A DNA stretch of 64,000 nucleotides from contig NZ_CALTTY010000005.1 of assembly GCF_943912385.1 (NCBI RefSeq), positions 1-64,000 on the forward strand. Reading direction: 5' to 3'. The translations under genes were made by a program, and so were the position numbers. The number at the start of each line of letters is the position of its first letter. Position 1 is the first letter of the stretch. Below the pieces are notes generated by a model. The model saw only the letters and a list, made by a program, of their open reading frames with translations. It was not told where the DNA came from and ran no database searches. Positions 54,828-62,707 of the stretch are shown here, in pieces. This DNA is from an uncultured Anaerococcus sp. Its GTDB lineage: Bacteria > Bacillota > Clostridia > Tissierellales > Peptoniphilaceae.

Positions 54828-56453
54828 TCAATTTCGTAGTTGAGGTATATAATTATTGAATATCTCTAATACTTCTGTTTGTTTCTTATTTCGCAAGATA
54901 GAAATAACAGTATTTAAGTAATTATTGTTTTGAATACCAAGATAACGACCTATAGATTTAGATAATCCTTTTTCATTAAATATTTCTAACACTTTTTTAT
55001 AATCATTACTTAATAATGCTTCTTTATATAAGTTTAATGTGTATTCATACTTCCTATCAATATTAATATTTTTAATAGCATCGGTAAAGCTTTCTTTTGT
55101 ATTAATCTCAGAAATTTCAACCACAGATAATTCATGTTTTATCTGAGATACTAAATTTTTCTTAACCTGAATACTAATTTGATTACTAAATCTTTCTTCA
55201 ATAATGTATTTTTTAATACTACTAAATACATCGTTAAAATCATTACCTAAATAATCTGATAAAAAACTTATTAATTCTTCTATAATAAATAAATTCTCTA
55301 CTTCTGAAACCTTTAGTGTGTAAATATTATCTTTTTCTAATTTATTTATTTCATGTTCTTTCCTGAAATCACGATCAATTATACCATAGACATTATTATT
55401 ATGAATATTTTGAGTTGAATTAAAAGATTTTGTTCTCATAATCACTTGCAAGCAACTTCCACAAGGAATAATAAAATAGTCTGGATATAAAATAGAATAT
55501 AGTTGAATGTCAAAACTACTCTCTTCACCTTCTACAAACAAAATATTTTTACGTGACCCTAGAATATCAAATAACAACTTCTCTGGTAAATCATTAGAAA
55601 ATATTTTTTCTAAATCCCAATTTTTCCCATCATAACTCTTTATCCATATCTTTTCTGAATTTTTATGATAAGCTGCAAAATTTGTATCATGTGTTATATA
55701 AATAAATAAGCAATCAGAGCGATATTCTTCCAAGTTTTCCCACAACTTATTCATTATTGTTCCATGAAGATGTATTTCAGGCTCGTCGATTATCAGTGTT
55801 TTATTTTCAGGAATAGATAAAACTTGAGAAGCTAAGTATAACACCGATCTTTCTCCATCACTCATTTGATGTGCAGAATACTTTTCAGAACATATACTTC
55901 TTTCGCGCGCATAAAACTTAGAATCTTCAAGCAGTAGATTTCTTTGTGGAAATATACTATTCCATACTTTCATTAGTTTATCTATGACGGTCAAAGGAGT
56001 TTTCGGCTTAACAGAATTATTTTTTTCAGCAACTTGACAATTTTTAAAGTATTCTGCTGTTTCATTGTTATACATCGCTATTAAAGCTGCCAAAACGTCA
56101 TCAAAATCATCTATCATCTTAGTCGTTTTAGACTCTCCCCAATCCCATCTATATCCCTTATCACGCCTTTTAACCATATCTTCATTATCTGTTCCATAAA
56201 TAATTTTATTTTTGGCATCATCATAATTACTAAGTTGTAAATTAGGCTTAAAATTAAGATTTCTTTGAGCTCCAATCCTATGAACGATATCTGAATCTTG
56301 ATCTTCTATCCACGCCCCTAATTTACTTTTTCCACTTCCATTTGCTCCTACAATAATTATTGAATTATTATTTGTTGTGTGCTTTTTAGATTTACTATTA
56401 ATTGTAGGTAATTTATAGTTATAACTTTTCGCATTTTCTATCATATCGATCAC
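54828..56453 (-). CDS. AAA ATPase-DUF4435 fusion (PARIS AriAB-like)
   Basis: A 541-residue protein with two parts. Residues 1-275 form an SMC/OLD-like AAA ATPase: Walker A GANGSGKS at 36-43, an ABC-type signature MSDGERSVLY at 197-206, Walker B LIIDEPEIHL at 220-229 and THD at 254-256. Residues 290-541 carry a DUF4435/Toprim-like domain with LFVEGE at 305-310 and GIIDRD at 357-362. AAA15-type ATPase plus DUF4435 is the makeup of PARIS (AriA and AriB), which also exists in merged form and responds to phage anti-restriction proteins. The adjacent restriction-modification genes fit. It is smaller than AriA plus AriB, so another AAA-DUF4435 defence family is possible. Confidence 0.75.
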   Translation of the reverse strand: MIDMIENAKSYNYKLPTINSKSKKHTTNNNSIIIVGANGSGKSKLGAWIEDQDSDIVHRIGAQRNLNFKPNLQLSNYDDAKNKIIYGTDNEDMVKRRDKGYRWDWGESKTTKMIDDFDDVLAALIAMYNNETAEYFKNCQVAEKNNSVKPKTPLTVIDKLMKVWNSIFPQRNLLLEDSKFYARERSICSEKYSAHQMSDGERSVLYLASQVLSIPENKTLIIDEPEIHLHGTIMNKLWENLEEYRSDCLFIYITHDTNFAAYHKNSEKIWIKSYDGKNWDLEKIFSNDLPEKLLFDILGSRKNILFVEGEESSFDIQLYSILYPDYFIIPCGSCLQVIMRTKSFNSTQNIHNNNVYGIIDRDFRKEHEINKLEKDNIYTLKVSEVENLFIIEELISFLSDYLGNDFNDVFSSIKKYIIEERFSNQISIQVKKNLVSQIKHELSVVEISEINTKESFTDAIKNINIDRKYEYTLNLYKEALLSNDYKKVLEIFNEKGLSKSIGRYLGIQNNNYLNTVISILRNKKQTEVLEIFNNYIPQLRN

Positions 56454-56488
56454 CTTTTAAAACTTATATTGAAATTCTTAAAATCGTT

Positions 56489-57583
56489 TTATTTAAATCT
56501 GATTTGAAGATTTAACTTAATAAAATCTTCTCTACCCTTACTGTAAACATAACCAAATTCATGTCTTGTTGTAGAGGCAGTTTCGTATTTTGTATTTTTG
56601 AGAAGATATTCCTCAAAATAATTACGATTATAGATATGATATGCTAGTACATCACCTTGTTTTGTTACAATTACATATCCTCCATTTGCTTCATCAATAC
56701 CGTCCCAAATTGTTGCTGGTTTCATACCTAACGCCACTGCTGTTAAAAATTTTTTAAATTTATACCTATAGGCATTAACATTTCCATAATTCATTGGATT
56801 TTCTAGTTCCAGTTTCTTTACCATATCTATACAATTACTAATTCCATCTCTATAAAAATACAAAATAGTTTCTGCAATAATATTATCCATTGAACTATCA
56901 ATCAGAACTAAATTATCAGAAAAAGTTTGATTATGCATGCCTATATATTGAAATTGTCCATTATCTTCAATTATTCTTTTAATTCTGCCCCTAACATCAG
57001 TGCGTTTTTTTCCTTTTGTAATTTTGCATATTTCATTGGTTTCTTTTACCAATAACGGGTTATTATGAATAATTTTATAAATGAAATTTGTTGTTTTTCC
57101 AGCATTCAATAAAGTAGGAGCTGACCCTAATTCTGATTTAATTGAAAATCCTACCGTTGGTGAATATCCTGTATTTACATCAACTATTTTCATGGTAATA
57201 TCACTTTTGTCTCTTGCAGGTGCAGATATTTTATAACAGGATATTCCTTTCATAAAATCTTCAGTATTTTTTATTTGAAATGACGAACCTTTTGCATTAT
57301 AAATTTCTTCAAGAAGATGTTTCGATTCTTTTTCAAACTCACTTTTATCTATTGATTTCACTTTTTTACCGTTAATATAAATATCTATTAACTTTCCTGT
57401 TGTATATTCTTTTAATTCCCCAGATATTTCCTCTCTAATAATTTTTATGATAGGAAAATAAATATCATGAAGTTTATTTAGTTCACTATCAGCAGCGTAT
57501 ATTTTACCGTCTGCTAATAGTTTAAATAATACGTATATTTCAGACCATTCTCCTTTATTTCCACTTATCAATTTTACCTCCAT
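56489..57583 (-). CDS. HpaII-family type II restriction endonuclease
   Basis: A 364-residue protein whose start (NKGEWSEIYVLFKLLADGKIYAADSELN near 9-36) matches the HpaII restriction endonuclease family, expected to cut CCGG. A later conserved region includes PTVGFSIKSELGSAPTLLNA near 154-173, which supplies acidic and lysine residues (FSIKSELGS) of a nuclease-like core. Its start overlaps the methyltransferase end by 10 bp, so the methyltransferase is translated first. Composition is AT-rich like the rest of the island. Cleavage specificity is inferred from the family. Confidence 0.82.
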   Translation of the reverse strand: MEVKLISGNKGEWSEIYVLFKLLADGKIYAADSELNKLHDIYFPIIKIIREEISGELKEYTTGKLIDIYINGKKVKSIDKSEFEKESKHLLEEIYNAKGSSFQIKNTEDFMKGISCYKISAPARDKSDITMKIVDVNTGYSPTVGFSIKSELGSAPTLLNAGKTTNFIYKIIHNNPLLVKETNEICKITKGKKRTDVRGRIKRIIEDNGQFQYIGMHNQTFSDNLVLIDSSMDNIIAETILYFYRDGISNCIDMVKKLELENPMNYGNVNAYRYKFKKFLTAVALGMKPATIWDGIDEANGGYVIVTKQGDVLAYHIYNRNYFEEYLLKNTKYETASTTRHEFGYVYSKGREDFIKLNLQIRFK

Positions 57584-58617
57584 GCAAACTCTAACTGTTC
57601 ATAATATTCATCATCATGAAAAACATCTTCAATTGTAATACCTTCCAATTGCTTTTTTATATTATCAGCAATTGCTTTTATTACAGGAACAGTGACAGAA
57701 TTTCCGAATTGTTTGTAAAGATGAGTATCAGCAACAACTAATTTGAAATCATCTGGGAAACCTTGCAGTCTTGCCCACTCTCTTGGTGTCATTTTTCGTA
57801 TATATTCTCTATTTATTTTTCCTTTTATATGAGTTACAGGAGTAAAATCAGTTAATCTTTTATCAATTATTAAATTTCTTTCTCTTCCCATTCCTCCACA
57901 TACAATAGCTCCAGCAATAGAATTTACATCTCTGATTTCATATCCAAAACCATTTCCCTTTGCTTGGTGTCTTTGCTTATGCTTCCTTAAAGATTCCAGA
58001 TAAACATCAGATAAATAATATTTAGGAGAAGTCTCTTTTTCTTCCATAATATTAGCTATAACTTTAGTATCGTCAGTTCTTTCTGGGAATATAAATTTAT
58101 TAGGGGATATATCTTCCCTAAATGCAACTATATATATTCTTTCTCTATTTTGTGGAACACCAAAATCTTTGCTATTAATAACCTTGTAAAAAACTCTGTA
58201 ACCCAAATCATTTAATGTTTTTTTAATAATTTTAAATGTTTTACCTCTGTCATGATTTACCAGATTTTTTACATTTTCACAAAAAACAACTTTAGGTTTA
58301 TGAAATTCCACTATTCTAGCGACATCAAAAAATAAAGTACCTCTGGTATCTTCAAAACCTTTTTTTTGACCAGCTAAGGAAAATGCTTGGCATGGAAATC
58401 CAGCTAATAAAATATCATGGTTCGGTATATCAATTTCATTGATTTTTGTTATATCCCCAAAAATTTTAGGTTTTTCTCCAAAATTAGCTATATATGTTTC
58501 TTGAGCTTTCTTATCCCACTCAGATACAAAAACTGTTTCAATATCATTACCGAATGCTTGATCAAAACCAAGCCTAATGCCTCCTATTCCAGCAAAAAGG
58601 TCTATTGATTTATACAT
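57574..58617 (-). CDS. DNA (cytosine-5) methyltransferase, HpaII-type modification enzyme
   Basis: A 347-residue C5 methyltransferase with all main motifs: I DLFAGIGGIRLGF at 6-18, IV GFPCQAFSLAG with catalytic C76, VI ENVKNL at 114-119, VIII QNRERIYIV at 156-164, and IX-X RKMTPREWARLQGFPDDF followed by YKQFGNSVTVPVI. The target recognition region lies at about 190-275. Paired with the HpaII-like endonuclease it should protect CCGG sites. A small HTH gene ends 6 bases before its start. Confidence 0.93.
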   Translation of the reverse strand: MYKSIDLFAGIGGIRLGFDQAFGNDIETVFVSEWDKKAQETYIANFGEKPKIFGDITKINEIDIPNHDILLAGFPCQAFSLAGQKKGFEDTRGTLFFDVARIVEFHKPKVVFCENVKNLVNHDRGKTFKIIKKTLNDLGYRVFYKVINSKDFGVPQNRERIYIVAFREDISPNKFIFPERTDDTKVIANIMEEKETSPKYYLSDVYLESLRKHKQRHQAKGNGFGYEIRDVNSIAGAIVCGGMGRERNLIIDKRLTDFTPVTHIKGKINREYIRKMTPREWARLQGFPDDFKLVVADTHLYKQFGNSVTVPVIKAIADNIKKQLEGITIEDVFHDDEYYEQLEFAWR

Positions 58618-58623
58618 AATTAA

Positions 58624-58839
58624 TCACCTACAATACTCCACTATATCTTCAACTTTGCATTCAAGAACACAGCAAATCTTTGCAATAGTTTCTAAATCAA
58701 TTCTCTTAACCTTATTATTGCAATAAGAATTGAGTTGCGTCCTTTGAAGATTTGCTTCTTTTTCTAACTTATTTTTACTTATATTTTTTTCTTCTAAAAC
58801 TTTGTCTATTTTAAAAATAATTTTTCAAAAGTTTTGCAT
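58624..58839 (-). pseudogene. Small Cro/CI-type HTH controller with in-frame TGA at codon 5
   Basis: From ATG at 58839 (GGAGAGGAA upstream) the frame reads MQNF, TGA (58825-58827), then an open stretch of 66 codons: KIIFKIDKVLEEKNISKNKLEKE... to ...CKVEDIVEYCR, ending at 58624. The body is a complete XRE/HTH_26 domain (KNISKNKLEKEANLQRTQLN as the HTH; LETIAKICCVLECKVEDI as the closing helices) such as often precedes Dcm-type genes. No ATG, GTG or TTG occurs early in the open part, so either translation starts at ATT or the gene is broken. It lies 6 bases before the methyltransferase start. Confidence 0.75.
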
Positions 58840-59171
58840 AAATTCCTCTCCTTCGTTATTATAAAAATCGATATTCATTTAAATATATTATAGCATATCT
58901 CAAAACTTCTTACAGGTCTAAGATTTGATAACAAAGGACATATGTCTAATATTCTTTTAACATTTTTTTATTTTTCTAACTTCTTGTAAAATATATCTAT
59001 TTATGTTTAGGATGCCAAGTCAATCTATATGATGAGATAAACTAAATATTTTATGCTTTTCAGTATTAATCACTAATTCAAATTTTAAAACAAAAAAGGA
59101 CCACGGATGAACACTATCTCGATTTGAAATTCAGTGATATGTTTTGAATTATTCTCTTAATCAATCTTTCA
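58840..59171. other. AT-rich gap
   Basis: About 330 bases between the HTH gene and the HEPN-motif gene. Poly-A/T tracts only; no gene, repeat or clear terminator recognised. Confidence 0.5.
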
Positions 59172-59762
59172 TTAGTATTGTTTTAGAAACTCTAATAAGA
59201 GAGCTTCACTATGCTCGCCATCATTTATTAAAATATCTCGTATTATTTCTAATATTAAACCTTGCCCACTTATAACGTTCTCTGAATCATATGAGCCATG
59301 AATATCTCCACTTGTAGGGATTTCTATTTCATTTATCCACCACTTTTCAATTTTTCTATATATCTCAATTAATTCTACTAGATATTTAACCTCATCCTCA
59401 CTAAAGCCGTCACTTAAGCATAACATTAGCTCATGAACAACCTTATTTCTAAATTTTCTTAATTTTTCAAAAGAAAAATAATCTTCTTCAGAAACAGCGC
59501 CAACCGTAATAAACCACTTAAAAGATGCATTCTCTATATGATTATCAAGTTTTCTGACATATTTTTTATAATCTTCTGATTCATGAACTATAATATTCCC
59601 ATCTTTAAATTCTGTATGATTGCAAAAAAAGGATTTTGGTAAATATATTAAAGAATCTTTTAAGCACTCATAGTACAAAACATATAAAGATGCAAAATGA
59701 ATATTAGGCTTTAACTTTTTTTGATCCAACACATTTAAAATCTTTTCATAATCTCTTTCCAT
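59172..59762 (-). CDS. Unrecognised protein with HEPN-type Rx4H motif
   Basis: A 196-residue, mostly helical, soluble protein. I recognise no named family. The segment LRKFRNKVVHELM contains R105-NKVV-H110, the Rx4-6H motif of HEPN nucleases, in a helix-rich context (helices at about 17-42, 62-88, 94-118 and 122-146), with a further acidic helix at the C-terminus. HEPN proteins are frequent in defence islands and toxin-antitoxin systems, where they cut RNA. No nucleotidyltransferase partner is adjacent. Function is inference from motif and neighbourhood. Confidence 0.55.
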   Translation of the reverse strand: MERDYEKILNVLDQKKLKPNIHFASLYVLYYECLKDSLIYLPKSFFCNHTEFKDGNIIVHESEDYKKYVRKLDNHIENASFKWFITVGAVSEEDYFSFEKLRKFRNKVVHELMLCLSDGFSEDEVKYLVELIEIYRKIEKWWINEIEIPTSGDIHGSYDSENVISGQGLILEIIRDILINDGEHSEALLLEFLKQY

Positions 59763-60315
59763 AAAAATCTCCTATTAAGACCACAACTATAATAAATAAT
59801 ATAAAATAGAGTTTATTCAACTCTATAATTTACTTTACTCGAAATATTATTCTTAAATCTCAGAAATAACCAATATTTATTATATCGCAGTATAATAATA
59901 TCATAATTGACATCCATACACTTACAACGGGAAGTAAAATCCTGGTTTATAAAACGTAGTCCCCTAATCCCATTCTTCTTTTCAAAAAGTACGATATTCC
60001 CGAAACCATTCAAATACTAGGTTCTTTTTTCTAATTTCACTAACCCAACTAAATATAACACATTTTCAAATTTTTAGTCCCGTATCTATACAAAAAACTT
60101 AATTTATGTTTATTTTCCAAACTTGTTTACCTTAAAAATATGTACGCAAAAAATACCGCAGCTTGAAACTACGGTCTAATTTTTTGTCCAAATTTAAACC
60201 ACTTGGAATTATTATTTAGTTTATTCTTTTTAGCTTCCAGTACCATTTGAGTACCAGTAGCCATTTTTCATTCTCTTTATAGCTTGTAATTAAGCCATTT
60301 TAGAAAATTTTGCGA
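59763..60315. other. Gene-free boundary region with a terminator-like hairpin
   Basis: About 550 AT-rich bases. ACCGTAG/CTGCGGT at about 60155-60175 (minus strand) forms a hairpin followed by a T-run, implying that a minus-strand gene once ended here. Between it and guaA only a very short minus-strand frame remains (about 31 codons ending WFKFGQKIRP); an alternative frame gives NGYWYSNGTGS, loosely like a wall-binding repeat. I regard this as debris at the island edge. Confidence 0.4.
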
Positions 60316-61848
60316 TTATTCCCATTCGATTGTTCCAGGTGGTTTACTGGTTATATCATATACTATCCTGCCTACTCCCTCTACTTCGTTTATCATCCTA
60401 TTTGATAGGGTTTGTAAGAGCTCGTATGGGAGGTTGGCGGCTTCTACTGTCATGGCGTCTGTGGATGTGATTGCTCTTATTGCTATTACATTGTCATAGC
60501 TTCTTGCGTCTCCCTTTACACCAACTGTTTTTATTGGGGTCCAGACTGTGAAGTATTGCCAAATGTCTTCATTTAGACCGTAGTTTTTGACTTCTTCTCT
60601 TAGGATGGCATCTGTTTCTCTGACTATCCTTAGCTTATCTTCTGTGATGTCTCCCATGACCCTTATGGCAAGGCCTGGTCCTGGGAATGGTTGTCTCCAT
60701 ACCATGTCGTGTGGGACTCCGATTTCTTCACCGAGTGCTCTTACCTCGTCTTTAAAGAGCATTCTTAATGGCTCTACTAGGCCTTTAAAGTCCATATCTT
60801 CTGGAAGTCCGCCTACGTTGTGGTGGCTTTTTATTACACTTGCCTTATCTTTGCCAGATTCTATTACGTCTGGGTAGATGGTTCCTTGGACTAGGTAGCT
60901 TGCTCCACCGATTTTTTTGGCTTCTTCTTCGAATACTTCTACAAAGTGGTTACCTATTATTTTTCTCTTTGTTTCTGGATCTGATACGCCTTCTAGGAGG
61001 GATAAGAATTCCTCTGACTTGTCTACCATTTTTACATTAAGGCCAAGGTTTTTGTAGGTTTCCATTACTGATTTGGCTTCGTCTTTTCTTAAAAGACCAT
61101 GGTCTACGAAGATACACTTTAGATTATCTCCGATGGCTTTTGATACTATAGTTGCTGCAACAGAGCTATCTACTCCGCCTGATAGGCCGCAGATCATTTT
61201 CTCGCCTGCATACTTTTCTTTGATGTCTTCTATAATTTCTGTGGCAAAGTCTGCCATTTTCCATGTTTTTTCTGCTTGGCAGATTTGAAGTACGAAGTTT
61301 TCAAGTATTTCCCTACCATATTCTGAGTGGACTACTTCTGGGTGGAATTGGACTGAATAGATATTTTTTTCGGCGTTTTCCATGGCTGCCACATCTGTAT
61401 TTGCAGTGCTTGCAGTAGCTTTAAATCCATCTGCAATTTTTCCTATCCTATCCTTGTGGTTCATCCAAATGGTTGATTTTTCTGGTAGGTTTTTAAAGAG
61501 TTTGCTCTTACCATCAACTCTTAGTTCGGTCTTGCCGTACTCAGCAAGCTTTGGTGTTTCAATTTCTCCACCATTTAAGTTGTTTATATATTGGTGGCCG
61601 TAGCAGATGCCTAGGACTGGCACGCCTAGGCCAAAGATTTTATCATCTGTTTTTGGGCTTTCTTGGATGTTTACTGATTGGGGCCCACCTGTTAGGATTA
61701 TTCCTGCAAGATTTGTCAGGTCGATTTCTTTTAGGTCTGTATCGCAATCGTGAATTTCTGCAAATACCCCCATTTCCCTAACCCTTCTTACTATTAGCTG
61801 GTCGGTCTGGCCGCCAAAGTTTAATACTAGGATTTTTTCTTTTGACAT
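60316..61848 (-). CDS. guaA: GMP synthase (glutamine-hydrolysing)
   Basis: A protein of about 510 residues converting XMP to GMP. It has an N-terminal class I amidotransferase (GGPQSV near 55-60, nucleophile in GICYGHQY, HPE) and an ATP-pyrophosphatase domain with the PP-loop SGGVDSSVAA near 225, then a dimerisation domain ending PPGTIEWE. Two ATGs are close (61854 and 61848); AGGAGAG touches the first but is 6 bases from the second, so MSKEKILVL is chosen. It is last in glyS-ppsR-guaA. Confidence 0.96.
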   Translation of the reverse strand: MSKEKILVLNFGGQTDQLIVRRVREMGVFAEIHDCDTDLKEIDLTNLAGIILTGGPQSVNIQESPKTDDKIFGLGVPVLGICYGHQYINNLNGGEIETPKLAEYGKTELRVDGKSKLFKNLPEKSTIWMNHKDRIGKIADGFKATASTANTDVAAMENAEKNIYSVQFHPEVVHSEYGREILENFVLQICQAEKTWKMADFATEIIEDIKEKYAGEKMICGLSGGVDSSVAATIVSKAIGDNLKCIFVDHGLLRKDEAKSVMETYKNLGLNVKMVDKSEEFLSLLEGVSDPETKRKIIGNHFVEVFEEEAKKIGGASYLVQGTIYPDVIESGKDKASVIKSHHNVGGLPEDMDFKGLVEPLRMLFKDEVRALGEEIGVPHDMVWRQPFPGPGLAIRVMGDITEDKLRIVRETDAILREEVKNYGLNEDIWQYFTVWTPIKTVGVKGDARSYDNVIAIRAITSTDAMTVEAANLPYELLQTLSNRMINEVEGVGRIVYDITSKPPGTIEWE

Positions 61849-61867
61849 AGTCATCTCTCCTATTCTC

Positions 61868-62698
61868 TTAGCTTATTTCTTCCCTTTCTTCTGGAAATTT
61901 TTCAAAGTAGTATTGGACTATTTCTGTAGCTGTTTGCTCGATTGTATTTTCTGTCACATCTATTACCTTGCAGTCAAGGTCTTTGAATAACTCTTTGGCA
62001 TAGTCTAGTTCGTATTCTACCCTATCCCTGTCAAAGTACATACTTTCTCCCCTTATGCCCATTGACTTGGTTCTTTGAGATCTAATGTTTGATAGTTTAT
62101 CTGGGTCTATAATAAGGCCTATAATCCTATCTGGGTCGATTTCAAAGAGCTCTTGGGGTAGGTTTGATTCCGGAAGGAGGGGTAGGTTTGATACCTTGAA
62201 ATTTTTTGTTGCAAGGATCATGGTTGTCGGAGTTTTTGAAGTCCTTGATACACCGACTAGGACTAGGTCCGATTCTAAAAATCCTCTTGGATCTTTGCCG
62301 TCATCATATTTTATGGCAAATTCAATGGCGTCTATCATCTTAAAATACCCGCTTGATAAGGTCCTTGTAAGACCTGGCTGCCTTACAGCCTTCCTGCCGG
62401 TGAGTTCTTCAAACTTATTTATACCATAAGAAAGGATGTCTAGAACTATTATCTCCTTTTGCCTAGCCTTTGCTCTTAAATGAAGGGCGAGGTCTTTGTC
62501 TGCAACAGTCATTACAATAACAGAATCTTTGTCAAGCTCCTCCATTATATTATCTATCTCATCTATATGTCTAATGTCTGGTTTTCTTTGGATACTTGTT
62601 TCTAGACCCGGAAATTGGCTGGTTACAGATTTTATATAATTGATTGCAGTTTCCCCTGTTGAATCACTTACAATTACAACCGTCAAAACATCTTCCAT
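61868..62698 (-). CDS. ppsR: Pyruvate, phosphate dikinase regulatory protein (kinase/pyrophosphorylase)
   Basis: A 276-residue DUF299 protein that switches PPDK or PEP synthase on and off by ADP-dependent phosphorylation and Pi-dependent dephosphorylation. Characteristic segments: VVIVSDSTGETA near 8-19 and the P-loop-like GVSRTSKTPTTMIL near 150-163, followed by NLPLLPESNLPQELFEID. AGGAG is 6 bases before the ATG at 62698; the TTG just upstream is not needed. It lies 9 bases after glyS. Confidence 0.93.
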   Translation of the reverse strand: MEDVLTVVIVSDSTGETAINYIKSVTSQFPGLETSIQRKPDIRHIDEIDNIMEELDKDSVIVMTVADKDLALHLRAKARQKEIIVLDILSYGINKFEELTGRKAVRQPGLTRTLSSGYFKMIDAIEFAIKYDDGKDPRGFLESDLVLVGVSRTSKTPTTMILATKNFKVSNLPLLPESNLPQELFEIDPDRIIGLIIDPDKLSNIRSQRTKSMGIRGESMYFDRDRVEYELDYAKELFKDLDCKVIDVTENTIEQTATEIVQYYFEKFPEEREEIS

Positions 62699-62707
62699 CA
62701 ATATCTC

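Noticed and set aside
59813..60013. 66-codon minus-strand frame in the island
   Set aside because: Needs a TTG start, has no ribosome binding site and no recognisable motif; likely chance in AT-rich DNA.
54300..60315. Prophage or integrative element
   Set aside because: No integrase, transposase, phage structural gene, tRNA target or flanking direct repeat was seen.
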